From: Pseudomonas sp. GV085
Lineage (GTDB): Bacteria > Pseudomonadota > Gammaproteobacteria > Pseudomonadales > Pseudomonadaceae
Length of the DNA: 64,000 bases
Direction: 5' to 3'
NCBI RefSeq assembly: GCF_003050925.1
Contig: NZ_QAOV01000005.1
Coordinates: forward strand, 402,421-466,420
Positions 40,317-50,679 of the stretch are shown here, piece after piece. Under the pieces are notes generated by a model. The model was not told the DNA's origin, did no database searches, and saw only the letters and a list, made by a program, of their open reading frames with translations. A program made the translations under genes and the position numbers. The stretch's first letter is position 1, and the number at the start of each line of letters is the position of its first letter.

Positions 40317-41810
40317 TTACAACTTGATCCAGGTCGCCTTCAGCTCGGTGTACTTGTCGAAAGCATGCAGGGACTTGTCGCGACCGTTGCCGGACTGCTT
40401 GAAGCCACCGAACGGAGCGGTCATGTCGCCGCCATCGTACTGGTTGACCCACACGCTACCGGCACGCAGTGCGCGGGCAGTGAGGTGGGCCTTGGAAATG
40501 TCGGCCGTCCAGACCGCAGCGGCCAGGCCGTACGGCGTGTCGTTGGCGATCGCGATGGCTTCTTCGGCGCTGTCGAATGCAATGACCGACAGTACCGGGC
40601 CGAAGATTTCTTCCCGGGCGATTTTCATCGCGTTGCTCACACCGTCGAAAATCGTCGGCTCAACGTAAGTGCCGCCGGTTTCCTGGAGCGTACGCTTGCC
40701 ACCGGCCACCAGCTTGGCGCCGTCGCCATGACCGGACTCGATGTAAGACAGCACGGTGTTCATCTGCTGGGTATCGACCAGCGCGCCAACATTGGTCGCC
40801 GGGTCCAGCGGGTTGCCCGGCTTCCAGGTTTTCAGCGCTTCGATCACCAGCGGCAGGAATTTATCCTTGATCGAACGCTCCACCAGCAGGCGCGAACCGG
40901 CGGTGCAAACCTCGCCCTGGTTAAAGGCGATGGCACCGGCAGCCGCCTCGGCAGCGTCTTGCAGGTTCGGAGCATCGGCGAACACGATGTTCGGGCTCTT
41001 GCCGCCCGCTTCGAGCCAGACGCGCTTCATGTTCGACTCGCCGGAGTAGATCAACAGCTGCTTGGCGATCTTGGTCGAACCGGTGAACACCAGGGTGTCG
41101 ACGTCGTTGTGCAGGGCCAAGGCCTTGCCGACGGTGTGACCGTAACCCGGCAATACGTTCAGCACGCCTTTCGGGATGCCGGCTTCGACAGCCAGTTCAG
41201 CGATGCGAATCGCCGTCAGCGGCGATTTTTCCGACGGCTTGAGGATCACCGAGTTACCGGTGGACAGCGCAGGCCCCAGCTTCCAGCACGCCATCATCAG
41301 CGGGAAGTTCCACGGCACGATGGCGCCGACCACGCCAACCGGCTCACGGGTCACCAGGCCCAGTTGATCGTGCGGGGTTGCAGCGACTTCGTCGTAGATC
41401 TTGTCGATGGCTTCGCCGCTCCAGCTCAGGGCTTGCGCCGCGCCGGGAACGTCGATGTACAGGGAATCGCTGATTGGCTTGCCCATGTCCAGAGTTTCAA
41501 GCAGGGCCAGCTCTTCGGCGTGCTGCTTGAGCAGGCCGGCGAAACGGATCATGGTGGATTTGCGTTTGGTCGGCGCCAGGCGCGACCAGACACCGGAATT
41601 GAAGGTGGCGCGGGCGTTTTCCACGGCGCGCTGGGCGTCGGCGGCGTCACAGCTGGCAATCTTGCCCAGCAGACGGCCATCGACCGGGCTGATGCACTCG
41701 AAAGTCTCGCCGGAGACGGCGTCGGTGTATTCGCCATTGATATAAGCGCGGCCTTCGATTTTCAGGTCGCGGGCACGTTGCTCCCAGTCGGCACGGGTCA
41801 GGGTGGTCAT
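40317..41810 (-). CDS. pauC: Aldehyde dehydrogenase, PauC/KauB type
   Basis: 497 residues. An NAD(P)-dependent enzyme with catalytic C302 (QGEVCTAGS) and E267 (WLEAGGKSPN); VPWNFPLMM and FTGSTKIAK bind the cofactor. Sequence and position fit P. aeruginosa PA5312 (PauC, also called KauB), which oxidises gamma-glutamyl-aminobutyraldehyde and 4-guanidinobutyraldehyde in polyamine and arginine breakdown. GAGGAGG lies about ten bases before the ATG. It is likely regulated by PauR. Confidence 0.92.
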   Translation of the reverse strand: MTTLTRADWEQRARDLKIEGRAYINGEYTDAVSGETFECISPVDGRLLGKIASCDAADAQRAVENARATFNSGVWSRLAPTKRKSTMIRFAGLLKQHAEELALLETLDMGKPISDSLYIDVPGAAQALSWSGEAIDKIYDEVAATPHDQLGLVTREPVGVVGAIVPWNFPLMMACWKLGPALSTGNSVILKPSEKSPLTAIRIAELAVEAGIPKGVLNVLPGYGHTVGKALALHNDVDTLVFTGSTKIAKQLLIYSGESNMKRVWLEAGGKSPNIVFADAPNLQDAAEAAAGAIAFNQGEVCTAGSRLLVERSIKDKFLPLVIEALKTWKPGNPLDPATNVGALVDTQQMNTVLSYIESGHGDGAKLVAGGKRTLQETGGTYVEPTIFDGVSNAMKIAREEIFGPVLSVIAFDSAEEAIAIANDTPYGLAAAVWTADISKAHLTARALRAGSVWVNQYDGGDMTAPFGGFKQSGNGRDKSLHAFDKYTELKATWIKL

Positions 41811-42038
41811 GCGAGTGTCCTCCTCTTATTGATACGACACCCGCGTTCTTCGCGGGCGCTGTCAGGAATTCTGCCCGGCCAGCATGCTTATCGGCCCAAG
41901 GCATCCACCACCCTAAACCAGCCACCCATGAAGTTTCAATATATTTGACATAACGCTATTAAACGGCCTTGCGATGTTCATTTTAATAAACATAGACTTT
42001 GGGCTGACCAACCACACGCGCCGTAATCACGGAGGGAT

Positions 42039-42046
42039 AACAACAA
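42039..42046 (+). promoter_or_regulatory. Perfect Crc/Hfq-type CA motif over a start codon
   Basis: AACAACAA fits AANAANAA exactly. It lies between the GGAGGG ribosome binding site and the ATG of the cupin gene, sharing the A of the ATG. In Pseudomonas, Hfq with Crc binds such motifs to block translation under catabolite repression. Binding here is inferred. Confidence 0.6.
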
Positions 42047-42408
42047 TGAACATCCAGAACGTCGTCGACTTCAGCCAGGCTACCACCGCCGCCGAACGCT
42101 ACCGTCCGGACCCGACCAAAGTGCTCAAGGGCGACCCGGAGCAAGCGGTTTACAACCACTACAATAGCCCTTGTGGCCAGTTGAACGCCGGTGTGTGGGA
42201 AGGTGCCGTCGGCCAGTGGACGGTGAACTTCACCGAACACGAATACTGCGAAATCGTTCAGGGTGTTTCGGTGCTGCGCGACAGCGACGGCAACGCCAAG
42301 ACCTTGCGTGCCGGTGACCGCTTCGTCATTCCGGCCGGGTTCAAAGGCACCTGGGAAGTGCTGGAGCCATGCCGCAAGATCTACGTGGCGTTTGAACAGA
42401 AGGCTTGA
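42046..42408 (+). CDS. Cupin-domain protein next to pauC
   Basis: 120 residues of the small cupin_3/DUF861 type: LNAGVWEGAVGQWTVNFTEHEYCEIVQG, then LRAGDRFVIPAGFKGTWEVLEPCRKIYVAFE. Such cupins accompany polyamine and amino-acid catabolic genes, but no reaction is known. It is divergent from pauC with a 235-base shared control region. Translation is probably repressed by Crc/Hfq (see the overlapping motif). Confidence 0.88.
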   Translation: MNIQNVVDFSQATTAAERYRPDPTKVLKGDPEQAVYNHYNSPCGQLNAGVWEGAVGQWTVNFTEHEYCEIVQGVSVLRDSDGNAKTLRAGDRFVIPAGFKGTWEVLEPCRKIYVAFEQKA

Positions 42409-42576
42409 ACCCACATCGAAACAGTCGCTGACATTTTACCGCTGGCCCGGGACAGCGACTCCGGGTAAGACTTGCTGACAGGTGCCACGCATTTCATCGT
42501 CGGGACGGTAACGCACAGGACGTGCGCCCACCCGACAACGCAGGCACCCCAACCAACAATCATGCAAGGAGGCAAC

Positions 42577-42795
42577 ATGCCAGTCTTACCCGATCAATGC
42601 GATCTCGCCATCGCCCAATACACCATCGGCCGCGAATGCACCCCGGAACTGCTTGAAGAAGTTCGCGCCCTGGCCAATGGCGCGCCAGTGCGAGCCACTG
42701 GACCGAAGTACCCTTCGAGCTTGGACCTGCGCCCACAACGCATCAACCTGCATACCAACGCCGACAGAATCATCGTCAGCATCAACTGCGGCTGA
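42577..42795 (+). CDS. I78-family peptidase inhibitor-like protein
   Basis: 72 residues with the I78 pattern: CDLAIAQYTIGRECTPELLEEVRALANGAPVRATGP, then LDLRPQRINLHTNADRIIVSINCG, with the two end cysteines that usually pair. Most relatives are secreted serine-protease inhibitors; this one has no signal peptide, so it may act in the cytoplasm or the start may differ. The ATG follows a perfect AAGGAGG site, which fixes it over a longer upstream frame. Confidence 0.85.
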   Translation: MPVLPDQCDLAIAQYTIGRECTPELLEEVRALANGAPVRATGPKYPSSLDLRPQRINLHTNADRIIVSINCG

Positions 42796-42840
42796 TCCGT
42801 TTCGGCACTGACGAAACAACTTGATTCCCGCGTAACAAAA

Positions 42841-42872
42841 AAGGCCCGTATCTCGCGATACGGGCCTTTTTT
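42841..42872. terminator. Bidirectional terminator between the I78 gene and rpmG
   Basis: A perfect 12-bp stem AAGGCCCGTATC/GATACGGGCCTT with a TCGC loop, T-rich on both sides. It serves the I78 gene on the plus strand and rpmB-rpmG on the minus strand. Confidence 0.92.
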
Positions 42873-42890
42873 GTAAGAGGGTAAAATCAA

Positions 42891-43046
42891 TTACTTGATT
42901 TTGCCTTCTTTGTAGATCACGTGCTTGCGAACAACCGGATCATATTTCTTGATCTCGATTTTGTCCGGGGTAGTACGCTTGTTCTTGTCGGTAGTGTAGA
43001 AGTGACCAGTACCGGCGCTCGAAATCAAACGAATCAATTCACGCAT
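42891..43046 (-). CDS. rpmG: Ribosomal protein bL33
   Basis: 51 residues ([42 protein letters not shown]...), the full bL33 of the large subunit. It lacks the CxxC pairs, so it is the zinc-free form. It follows rpmB by 11 bases and shares its promoter. Confidence 0.97.
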   Translation of the reverse strand: MRELIRLISSAGTGHFYTTDKNKRTTPDKIEIKKYDPVVRKHVIYKEGKIK

Positions 43047-43057
43047 GATTAGCTCCC

Positions 43058-43291
43058 TTAAACCTTGCCATCGCGGCGAAGTTCGGCCAGCACGACAGTG
43101 ATGCCACGCTTGTCGATGATACGCATGCCTTTGGCAGATACGCGCAGACGCACAAAACGTTTCTCTTCTTCAACCCAGAAGCGGTGATGCTGCAGGTTCG
43201 GCAGGAAACGACGACGGGTTTTGTTGTTTGCGTGGGAAATGTTATTCCCAGTCACCGGACCCTTACCGGTAACTTGACATACTCTAGACAT
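43058..43291 (-). CDS. rpmB: Ribosomal protein bL28
   Basis: 77 residues beginning [34 protein letters not shown], the bL28 signature; large ribosomal subunit. First gene of rpmB-rpmG. A strong promoter lies about 150 bases upstream. Confidence 0.97.
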   Translation of the reverse strand: MSRVCQVTGKGPVTGNNISHANNKTRRRFLPNLQHHRFWVEEEKRFVRLRVSAKGMRIIDKRGITVVLAELRRDGKV

Positions 43292-43737
43292 GCCTCAGCC
43301 CTCTAAAACCACATGCCCAACCCGGCATGGGTTGGCCGCTTAATCTCTCAGTCATTTGGCGCCAGGCGCCGCGTTTCTTTAGAGGTCTTACCGGCTACAC
43401 CTACAGTGAAGGAACCGGGCCCCTAGAAAAGAGCGCTGCTTTATACCAGAAAGACTGGAGAGCAACAACATTCAGTGTGCGTAGAATTCACAAAAACCCC
43501 GTTTTCCTGGCTCCGAGCGCCTTGGATAAAGGCTATCGTCGATGGCGACCGCTCGTCGCAGAGAGTCGTTCATCGAGCCAACCTGGAGTTTTGCTCAACC
43601 GCTGCACAGCAAAATCTGGTGCCTATAGTCCCCTTAAAATGAAAAAGGGGATAGTCATTTACAAAAGAGCCCACTAGGGTAAGCCTTTTCCAGACTGCAC
43701 TTGCAGATGGGCCTTCGATCTGTAAAGGAAGCCGACC
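43292..43737. other. 446-base gap between rpmB and a divergent ABC binding-protein gene
   Basis: It holds the rpmB promoter and a leader of about 140 bases with a small inverted repeat GGCGCCAGGCGCC near 43359. The reading frame crossing it lacks a start signal and similarity and is not called. Confidence 0.6.
43440..43468 (-). promoter_or_regulatory. Sigma-70 promoter of rpmB-rpmG
   Basis: On the minus strand TTGTTG - 17 bases - TATAAA, close to consensus with ideal spacing. Transcription would start near 43433, leaving a leader of about 140 bases. Confidence 0.7.
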
Positions 43738-45324
43738 ATGCGCCTCGCTGCCCTACCGCTATTGCTCGCCCCGCTTCTGCTGAGCCCACAGGCCTTTGCC
43801 GCCGCCCTGAGCGTCTGCACCGAGGCCAGCCCTGAAGGGTTCGACGTGGTGCAGTACAACTCGCTGACCACCACCAACGCCTCGGCCGATGTGCTGATGA
43901 ACCGCCTGGTGGACTTCGACACAGCCAGTGGCAAAGTGGTCGCCAGCCTCGCCGACAGCTGGGAAGTCAGCACCGACGGCCTGACCTACGTCTTCAAGTT
44001 GCACCCGCAGGTGAAATTCCATCGAACGGAGTACTTCACCCCAACGCGTGACCTGAGCGCCGAAGACGTGATTTTCAGCTTCGACCGCATGCTCGATCCG
44101 GCCAATGAGTGGCACAAAGTCGCCCAGAGCGGCTTCCCGCATGCGCAATCGATGCAGTTGCCTGCACTGATCAAGAAGATCGACGCCCTCGATCCGCAGA
44201 CCGTGCGCTTCACCCTCGACCACCCGGATTCGACCTTCCTGGCGACCCTGAGCATGGGCTTCGCCTCGATCTATTCGGCCGAATACGCCGACAAACTGAT
44301 GAAGGCAGGTACACCGGAGAAGCTCAACAGCCAACCGATCGGCACGGGGCCGTTCGTATTCACGCGCTTCCAGAAGGACGCCTCGGTTCGCTACAAAGCC
44401 AACCCCGAATACTTCGGCGGCAAGCCCTCTGTAGATCCGCTTATCTTCGCCATCACGCCGGATGCCAACGTGCGCCTGCAGAAATTGCGCCGTAACGAAT
44501 GCCAGATCGCCCTGTCGCCCAAGCCTCTGGACGTACAGGAAGCGCTGAAAGAGCCGACCCTGAAAGTCGAAAAGACTGACGCGTTCATGACCGCATTCGT
44601 CGGCATCAACAGCCAGCACCCGCCGCTGGACAAGCCAGAGGTGCGTCAGGCTATCAACCTTGCCTTCGACAAGGCCAGCTATGTCAAAGCCGTGTTCGAG
44701 GACACTGCCGAGGCGGCCAACGGTCCGTACCCGCCCAACACCTGGAGCTACGCGAAAAACCTGCCGGGCTACCCTCACGACATCGAAAAGGCCAAAGTAT
44801 TGATGGCCAAGGCCGGGCTCAAGGAAGGCTTCCAGACCACCATCTGGACCCGCCCTTCCGGCAGCCTGCTCAACCCCAACCCGAGCCTAGGTGCACAACT
44901 GCTGCAGTCCGATCTGGCCGAAATAGGCATTCAGGCAGAAATACGCGTGATCGAATGGGGCGAGTTGATCCGCCGCGCCAAGGCCGGTGAACACGACTTG
45001 CTGTTCATGGGGTGGGCTGGCGACAACGGTGACCCGGACAACTTCCTCACGCCGCAGTTTTCCTGCGCTGCGGTCAAATCCGGGACCAACTTCGCCCGTT
45101 ACTGCAACCAGGATCTGGACAAGCTGATCAGCGCCGGCAAGACCACTGGCGAGCAAGGTGTGCGTAGCAAACTCTACGAACAGGCGCAGGCGCAGATCCA
45201 GCAACAGGCGTTGTGGCTGCCCCTGGCCCACCCGACTGCTTTCGCGCTGACGCGCAAGGATGTCGAGGGGTACTCGGTCAGCCCGTTTGGGCGGCAGGAC
45301 TACTCCAAGGTCAACATCAAGTAA
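43738..45324 (+). CDS. Periplasmic dipeptide/oligopeptide-type binding protein
   Basis: 528 residues of the SBP family 5 (DppA-like). A signal peptide (MRLAALPLLLAPLLLSPQAFA) is followed by ALSVCTEASPEGFDVVQYNSL, VFKLHPQVKFH and QPIGTGPFVFTRFQKDASVRYKANPEYFGG, all standard for DppA proteins. It captures di- or tripeptides, or another solute, for an ABC importer. No permease or ATPase gene is adjacent, so it must share one encoded elsewhere. AAGGA lies ahead of the ATG. Confidence 0.92.
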   Translation: MRLAALPLLLAPLLLSPQAFAAALSVCTEASPEGFDVVQYNSLTTTNASADVLMNRLVDFDTASGKVVASLADSWEVSTDGLTYVFKLHPQVKFHRTEYFTPTRDLSAEDVIFSFDRMLDPANEWHKVAQSGFPHAQSMQLPALIKKIDALDPQTVRFTLDHPDSTFLATLSMGFASIYSAEYADKLMKAGTPEKLNSQPIGTGPFVFTRFQKDASVRYKANPEYFGGKPSVDPLIFAITPDANVRLQKLRRNECQIALSPKPLDVQEALKEPTLKVEKTDAFMTAFVGINSQHPPLDKPEVRQAINLAFDKASYVKAVFEDTAEAANGPYPPNTWSYAKNLPGYPHDIEKAKVLMAKAGLKEGFQTTIWTRPSGSLLNPNPSLGAQLLQSDLAEIGIQAEIRVIEWGELIRRAKAGEHDLLFMGWAGDNGDPDNFLTPQFSCAAVKSGTNFARYCNQDLDKLISAGKTTGEQGVRSKLYEQAQAQIQQQALWLPLAHPTAFALTRKDVEGYSVSPFGRQDYSKVNIK

Positions 45325-45342
45325 TCCGCTATACACAAAACC

Positions 45343-45444
45343 CTGTAGGAGCGAGCTTGCTCGCGATAAACCCGAGAACGCTGCAGGGTGCCTGACTACC
45401 CGCGTTATCGTTCACGACCATCGCGAGCAAGCTCGCTCCTACAG
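45343..45444. repeat. REPIN, CTGTAGGAGCGAGC family
   Basis: Inverted arms CTGTAGGAGCGAGCTTGCTCGCGA and TCGCGAGCAAGCTCGCTCCTACAG with a spacer ending CGTTATCGTTCACGACCA, related to that of 28678-28779. Confidence 0.92.
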
Positions 45445-45454
45445 GGGCCATGCA

Positions 45455-46129
45455 CTACATCCACCCATACTCCGCCATCGACAACGGATCGCCGTCGCCG
45501 ATGATGAAATGGTCAAGCACCCGCACGTCAATCAGCTCCAGCGCCTTTTGCAGGCGCTTGGTCAGCACCCGGTCGGACTGACTGGGGTCGGTGTTACCCG
45601 AAGGATGGTTGTGGCAGAGGATCAATGCCGCTGCGTTGTTGGCCAAGGCGCGTTTGACCACCTCTCGCGGATGAACACTGGTGTTGTCGATGGAGCCGCG
45701 AAACAACGTCTCAAACGTCAGCACCTGATGCTTGGAGTCGAGAAACAGGCAACCGAACACCTCGTGTGGCTCGTGGCGCAACATCGATTTCAGGTACTCG
45801 CGAACCGCATGCGGATTCTCCAGTGCCGATTTTTGGCGCGCACGCTCGGCCAGATGGCGCCTGCTCATTTCTTGCGAAGCCTGCAACTGTGCAAATTTCG
45901 CCGGCCCAAGCCCCAACTGCTTGCTGAACGTTTCCTGATCGGCCTCAAGCAGCAATCGCAGGCTGCCAAACTGATTCAACAGGTGTCGCGCCAAATCCAC
46001 TGCACTTTTACCCACCACGCCCGTGCGTAAAAAGATCGCCAGCAGTTCGGCATCCGAAAGGCTTCCCGCGCCCTGTTCAAGCAACCTCTCCCGCGGCCGT
46101 TCCGCCGCCGGCCAATCGCGAATACTCAT
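45455..46129 (-). CDS. radC: RadC/JAB1-domain protein
   Basis: 224 residues. An N-terminal helix-hairpin-helix-like part (1-100) and a C-terminal JAB/MPN+ metalloprotease-like domain with [14 protein letters not shown], the metal motif [16 protein letters not shown] and DHFIIGDG. All metal-binding residues are kept. Despite its name it is not required for repair in E. coli; its true function is open. It is divergent from coaBC. Confidence 0.94.
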   Translation of the reverse strand: MSIRDWPAAERPRERLLEQGAGSLSDAELLAIFLRTGVVGKSAVDLARHLLNQFGSLRLLLEADQETFSKQLGLGPAKFAQLQASQEMSRRHLAERARQKSALENPHAVREYLKSMLRHEPHEVFGCLFLDSKHQVLTFETLFRGSIDNTSVHPREVVKRALANNAAALILCHNHPSGNTDPSQSDRVLTKRLQKALELIDVRVLDHFIIGDGDPLSMAEYGWM

Positions 46130-46264
46130 AGCACCTCCCTGTCTGTGGGCACCGCTGTTCCGTAGCGGTCGCTGTGATATCGTAGCCCATCTTTTTTGCG
46201 GGCGAATTCACCCTGGGGAGGGGGTTTCGCCACGTATGTCACCAACGAATTGAAAGGCAGGCCT

Positions 46265-47473
46265 ATGCAGCGGCTGTATCGGAAACGCATTGTTCTGGGC
46301 GTCGGCGGCGGCATCGCTGCCTACAAGAGCGCCGACCTGGTTCGCCGCCTGATCGATCAGGGCGCCGAAGTGCGCGTGGTCATGACCCGTGGCGGCGCAG
46401 AGTTCATCACCCCGCTGACCATGCAGGCCCTGTCCGGGCACCCGGTCCACCTGGACCTGCTGGACCCGGCGGCCGAAGCGGCCATGGGCCACATCGAACT
46501 GGCCAAATGGGCCGACCTGGTACTGATCGCCCCCGCCACGGCAGACCTGATTGCCCGTCTGGCCCAAGGCATTGCCGACGACCTGCTGACCACGCTGGTG
46601 CTGGCCACCGACGCGGTGGTCGCCGTTGCGCCAGCAATGAACCAGGCGATGTGGCGCGATCCGGCGACCCAGGCCAACCTGCAAACCCTCGAAAGTCGCG
46701 ACATCAAGGTCTTTGGTCCGGCCTCCGGCAGCCAGGCCTGCGGCGACGTGGGCCTGGGGCGCATGCTCGAAGCCCTTGAACTGGCCCAGTGCGCCGCCGA
46801 CTGCTTCCAGCGTCAGGCCCTGACCGGTAAACACGTATTGATCACCGCCGGCCCGACCCAGGAAAACATCGACCCGGTGCGCTACATCACCAACCACAGC
46901 TCCGGGAAAATGGGCTTTGCCCTGGCCGAAGCTGCCGTGGAGGCCGGCGCCCGCGTAACCCTGATTACCGGCCCGGTGCACCTGCCGACACCGGATCGCG
47001 TCACCCGCATCGACGTGGTCAGCGCCCGCGACATGCTCGCTGCCTGCGAAGCCGCGATCCCTTGCGACCTGTTCATCGCCTCGGCAGCCGTTGCGGACTA
47101 CCGCCCGGAAGTCGTCGCCCCACAGAAACTCAAGAAAGATCCTACGAACGGCGACGGCTTGTTGCTACAGATGGTGCGCAACCCGGACATCCTGGCCACC
47201 ATCGCCACCCGCCCCGACCGCCCGTTCAGTGTCGGTTTCGCCGCCGAGACCGAACACCTGCTCGATTACGCTGCACGCAAGTTGAAAGACAAGAACCTCG
47301 ATTTGATCGTCGCCAACGACGTCGCCAACCCGAGCATTGGCTTCAACAGCGAAGAAAACGCCTGCAGCGTCATCGACCGCGAGCTACACGCCACACTCTT
47401 CGCCCAGACCAGCAAGAGCAAGATTGCTCGCCAGCTGATCACTTTTATAGCCGAACGTCTGAACCAGGTTTAA
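46265..47473 (+). CDS. coaBC: Bifunctional phosphopantothenoylcysteine synthetase/decarboxylase
   Basis: 402 residues. Two steps of coenzyme A synthesis. Residues 1-185 are the FMN decarboxylase CoaC, with H75 (AMGHIELA), N125 (PAMNQAMW) and C159 ([13 protein letters not shown]). The rest is the CTP-dependent ligase CoaB, with [30 protein letters not shown] and the KLKK/KDPTNG lysine region. The start [21 protein letters not shown] is conserved. It lies 5 bases from dut, the usual coaBC-dut pair. Confidence 0.97.
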   Translation: MQRLYRKRIVLGVGGGIAAYKSADLVRRLIDQGAEVRVVMTRGGAEFITPLTMQALSGHPVHLDLLDPAAEAAMGHIELAKWADLVLIAPATADLIARLAQGIADDLLTTLVLATDAVVAVAPAMNQAMWRDPATQANLQTLESRDIKVFGPASGSQACGDVGLGRMLEALELAQCAADCFQRQALTGKHVLITAGPTQENIDPVRYITNHSSGKMGFALAEAAVEAGARVTLITGPVHLPTPDRVTRIDVVSARDMLAACEAAIPCDLFIASAAVADYRPEVVAPQKLKKDPTNGDGLLLQMVRNPDILATIATRPDRPFSVGFAAETEHLLDYAARKLKDKNLDLIVANDVANPSIGFNSEENACSVIDRELHATLFAQTSKSKIARQLITFIAERLNQV

Positions 47474-47478
47474 TTTAC

Positions 47479-47934
47479 ATGCACGCTTTGCAAGCCAAGA
47501 TCCTCGACCCCCGCATCGGTACCGAATTCCCGCTGCCGCAATACGCTACACCGGGCTCCGCCGGCCTCGACCTGCGCGCCATGCTGGAACAGGACACCGT
47601 GATCAAGCCGGGTGAAACCGTGCTGATCCCCACGGGCCTGTCGGTCTATATCGGCGACCCGAACCTGGCGGCGCTGATTCTGCCGCGCTCGGGGATGGGC
47701 CATAAGCACGGCATCGTGCTGGGCAATCTGGTCGGCCTGATCGACTCCGACTACCAAGGCCCATTGATGGTTTCCTGCTGGAACCGTGGCCAGACCGAAT
47801 TCACCATGCCGGTTGGCGAGCGCCTGGCACAGTTGGTGCTGGTGCCAGTGGTGCAGGCTCACTTCGAAATGGTTGAAGAGTTTGTTGAAACCGAGCGCGG
47901 CACTGGCGGTTTCGGCCATACCGGTACCCGCTGA
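47479..47934 (+). CDS. dut: Deoxyuridine 5'-triphosphate nucleotidohydrolase
   Basis: 151 residues, a trimeric dUTPase. All five motifs are present: AGLDLRA (I), [10 protein letters not shown] (II), [10 protein letters not shown] (III), [12 protein letters not shown] (IV) and [10 protein letters not shown] (V). It hydrolyses dUTP to dUMP, preventing uracil in DNA and supplying dTMP synthesis. Confidence 0.97.
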   Translation: MHALQAKILDPRIGTEFPLPQYATPGSAGLDLRAMLEQDTVIKPGETVLIPTGLSVYIGDPNLAALILPRSGMGHKHGIVLGNLVGLIDSDYQGPLMVSCWNRGQTEFTMPVGERLAQLVLVPVVQAHFEMVEEFVETERGTGGFGHTGTR

Positions 47935-48178
47935 TCCGGACACGCTCTTTTGTGGTGGGGGAACAGACTCCCTCGCCACAAAATTCAAATTGTCATCTGC
48001 AAGGTTTAGCACCGAAAATCAAGGCATTGCCTGGTCAAACCCGTGCCGTCAGGGGCGTCATGGCCCTTTCATACCACGAACTCTCTGTGGAAAACGCCGT
48101 CATACCCTTCAGTTTGAACCTGCCACCGAATGAATCGGCGGCCTGTCCAGCCACTTTCGAGATGGAGCATTTCCACAG

Positions 48179-49576
48179 ATGAACACCCCGGCCAAAGTCG
48201 CACCCAAATTCCCTGACAGCATCTTCCGCGCCTACGACATTCGCGGCACCGTTCCGGAATTCCTGAACGCCGAAACCGCTTACTGGATCGGCCGTGCCGT
48301 CGGCTCCCAAAGCCTGGCCCAGGGCGAGCCAAACGTATCCGTCGGTCGCGATGGCCGCTTGTCCGGCCCGGAACTGGTCGCGCAACTGATCAAAGGCATC
48401 GCCGACAGCGGCTGCCACGTCAGTGATGTCGGCCTGGTCCCGACTCCGGCGCTCTACTACGCCGCCAACGTACTGGCCGGAAAATCCGGCGTGATGCTCA
48501 CCGGCAGCCACAACCCGTCGAACTACAACGGCTTCAAGATCGTCATTGCCGGCGACACACTGGCCAACGAACAGATCCAGGCCCTGCACGACCGCCTCAA
48601 GACCAACAACCTGAGCAGCGGCCAGGGCAGCATCACCCAGGTCGAGATCCTCGACCGCTACACCACCGAAATCGTCCAGGACATCAAGCTGGCCCGTCGC
48701 CTGAAAGTGGTTGTCGACTGCGGCAACGGCGCGGCCGGCGTGATCGCCCCGCAGCTAATCGAAGCGCTGAACTGCGAAGTCATCCCGCTGTTCTGCGAAG
48801 TGGACGGCAACTTCCCGAACCACCACCCGGACCCGGGCAAGCCTGAAAACCTCGTGGACCTGATCGCCAAGGTCAAGGAAACCAACGCTGACATCGGCCT
48901 GGCCTTCGACGGCGATGGCGACCGCGTCGGCGTGGTGACCAACACCGGCAGCATCGTCTACCCGGACCGTCTGTTGATGCTGTTTGCCCGCGACGTTGTA
49001 GCGCGTAACCCGGGCGCCGAAATCATCTTCGACGTCAAATGCACCCGTCGCCTGATTCCGCTGATCAAGGAATACGGTGGCCGTTCGTTAATGTGGAAGA
49101 CCGGTCACTCGTTGATCAAAAAGAAAATGAAACAATCCGGCGCCCTGTTGGCTGGCGAAATGAGCGGGCACATCTTTTTCAAGGAGCGCTGGTTCGGTTT
49201 CGACGACGGCATCTACAGCGCCGCACGCTTGCTGGAGATCCTCAGCAAGGAAAAATCCTCGGCCGAAGAGTTGTTCGCGACCTTCCCCAACGATATTTCT
49301 ACGCCGGAAATCAATATCCATGTGACCGAAGAGAGCAAATTCAGCATCATTGATGCATTGCACGATGCGCAGTGGGGCGAAGGCGCTGACCTGACCACCA
49401 TTGACGGCGTGCGAGTCGACTATGCCAAAGGCTGGGGCCTGGTACGCGCATCCAACACCACACCGGTGCTGGTGCTGCGTTTCGAGGCCGATGACGAGGC
49501 TGAACTGCAACGTATCAAGGATGTGTTCCACATCCAGCTCAAGCGCGTTGCACCTGATCTCCAACTACCGTTCTGA
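48179..49576 (+). CDS. algC: Phosphomannomutase/phosphoglucomutase AlgC
   Basis: 465 residues. It makes Man-1-P and Glc-1-P for alginate, LPS, rhamnolipid and Psl-type sugars. The phosphoserine is S110 in MLTGSHNPSNYNGFK; metal loop DGDGDRVG; sugar-binding GEMSGH; phosphate-binding RASNTTPVLVLRFE near the end. The 244-base gap upstream showed no clear AlgR site. argB follows after 17 bases, so the two are probably cotranscribed. Confidence 0.97.
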   Translation: MNTPAKVAPKFPDSIFRAYDIRGTVPEFLNAETAYWIGRAVGSQSLAQGEPNVSVGRDGRLSGPELVAQLIKGIADSGCHVSDVGLVPTPALYYAANVLAGKSGVMLTGSHNPSNYNGFKIVIAGDTLANEQIQALHDRLKTNNLSSGQGSITQVEILDRYTTEIVQDIKLARRLKVVVDCGNGAAGVIAPQLIEALNCEVIPLFCEVDGNFPNHHPDPGKPENLVDLIAKVKETNADIGLAFDGDGDRVGVVTNTGSIVYPDRLLMLFARDVVARNPGAEIIFDVKCTRRLIPLIKEYGGRSLMWKTGHSLIKKKMKQSGALLAGEMSGHIFFKERWFGFDDGIYSAARLLEILSKEKSSAEELFATFPNDISTPEINIHVTEESKFSIIDALHDAQWGEGADLTTIDGVRVDYAKGWGLVRASNTTPVLVLRFEADDEAELQRIKDVFHIQLKRVAPDLQLPF

Positions 49577-49593
49577 TTCACCCGGAGCCCTGA

Positions 49594-50499
<906 letters not shown>

Positions 50500-50516
50500 G
50501 CGATAGCGCAAACAAG

Positions 50517-50554
50517 AAGACCCCGCTCGGCCTGGCTGAGCGGGGTCTTTTTTT
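50517..50554 (+). terminator. Intrinsic terminator of algC-argB
   Basis: A 12-bp stem AAGACCCCGCTC/GAGCGGGGTCTT with a 9-base loop, then a run of T. Confidence 0.93.
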
Positions 50555-50566
50555 GCCGGCAGATCC

Positions 50567-50668
50567 CTGTAGGAGCGAGCTCGCTCGCGAAAAACGTCAA
50601 CAATAACGCGGGGTGCCTGACGAAAAGCGTCGCCCTGGCGTCCATCGCGAGCAAGCTCGCTCCTACAA
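50567..50668. repeat. REPIN, CTGTAGGAGCGAGC family
   Basis: Inverted arms CTGTAGGAGCGAGCTCGCTCGCGA and TCGCGAGCAAGCTCGCTCCTACAA. It lies between the argB terminator and the end of pyrE. Confidence 0.92.
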
Positions 50669-50679
50669 GTGCTTTGCGG

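Noticed and set aside
43327..43677. 116-codon frame between rpmB and the binding-protein gene
   Set aside because: No ribosome binding site, unnatural composition, and it overlaps the rpmB promoter.
47935..48178. AlgR binding sites upstream of algC
   Set aside because: No stretch close to the CCGTTCGTC-type consensus was seen; other control cannot be excluded.
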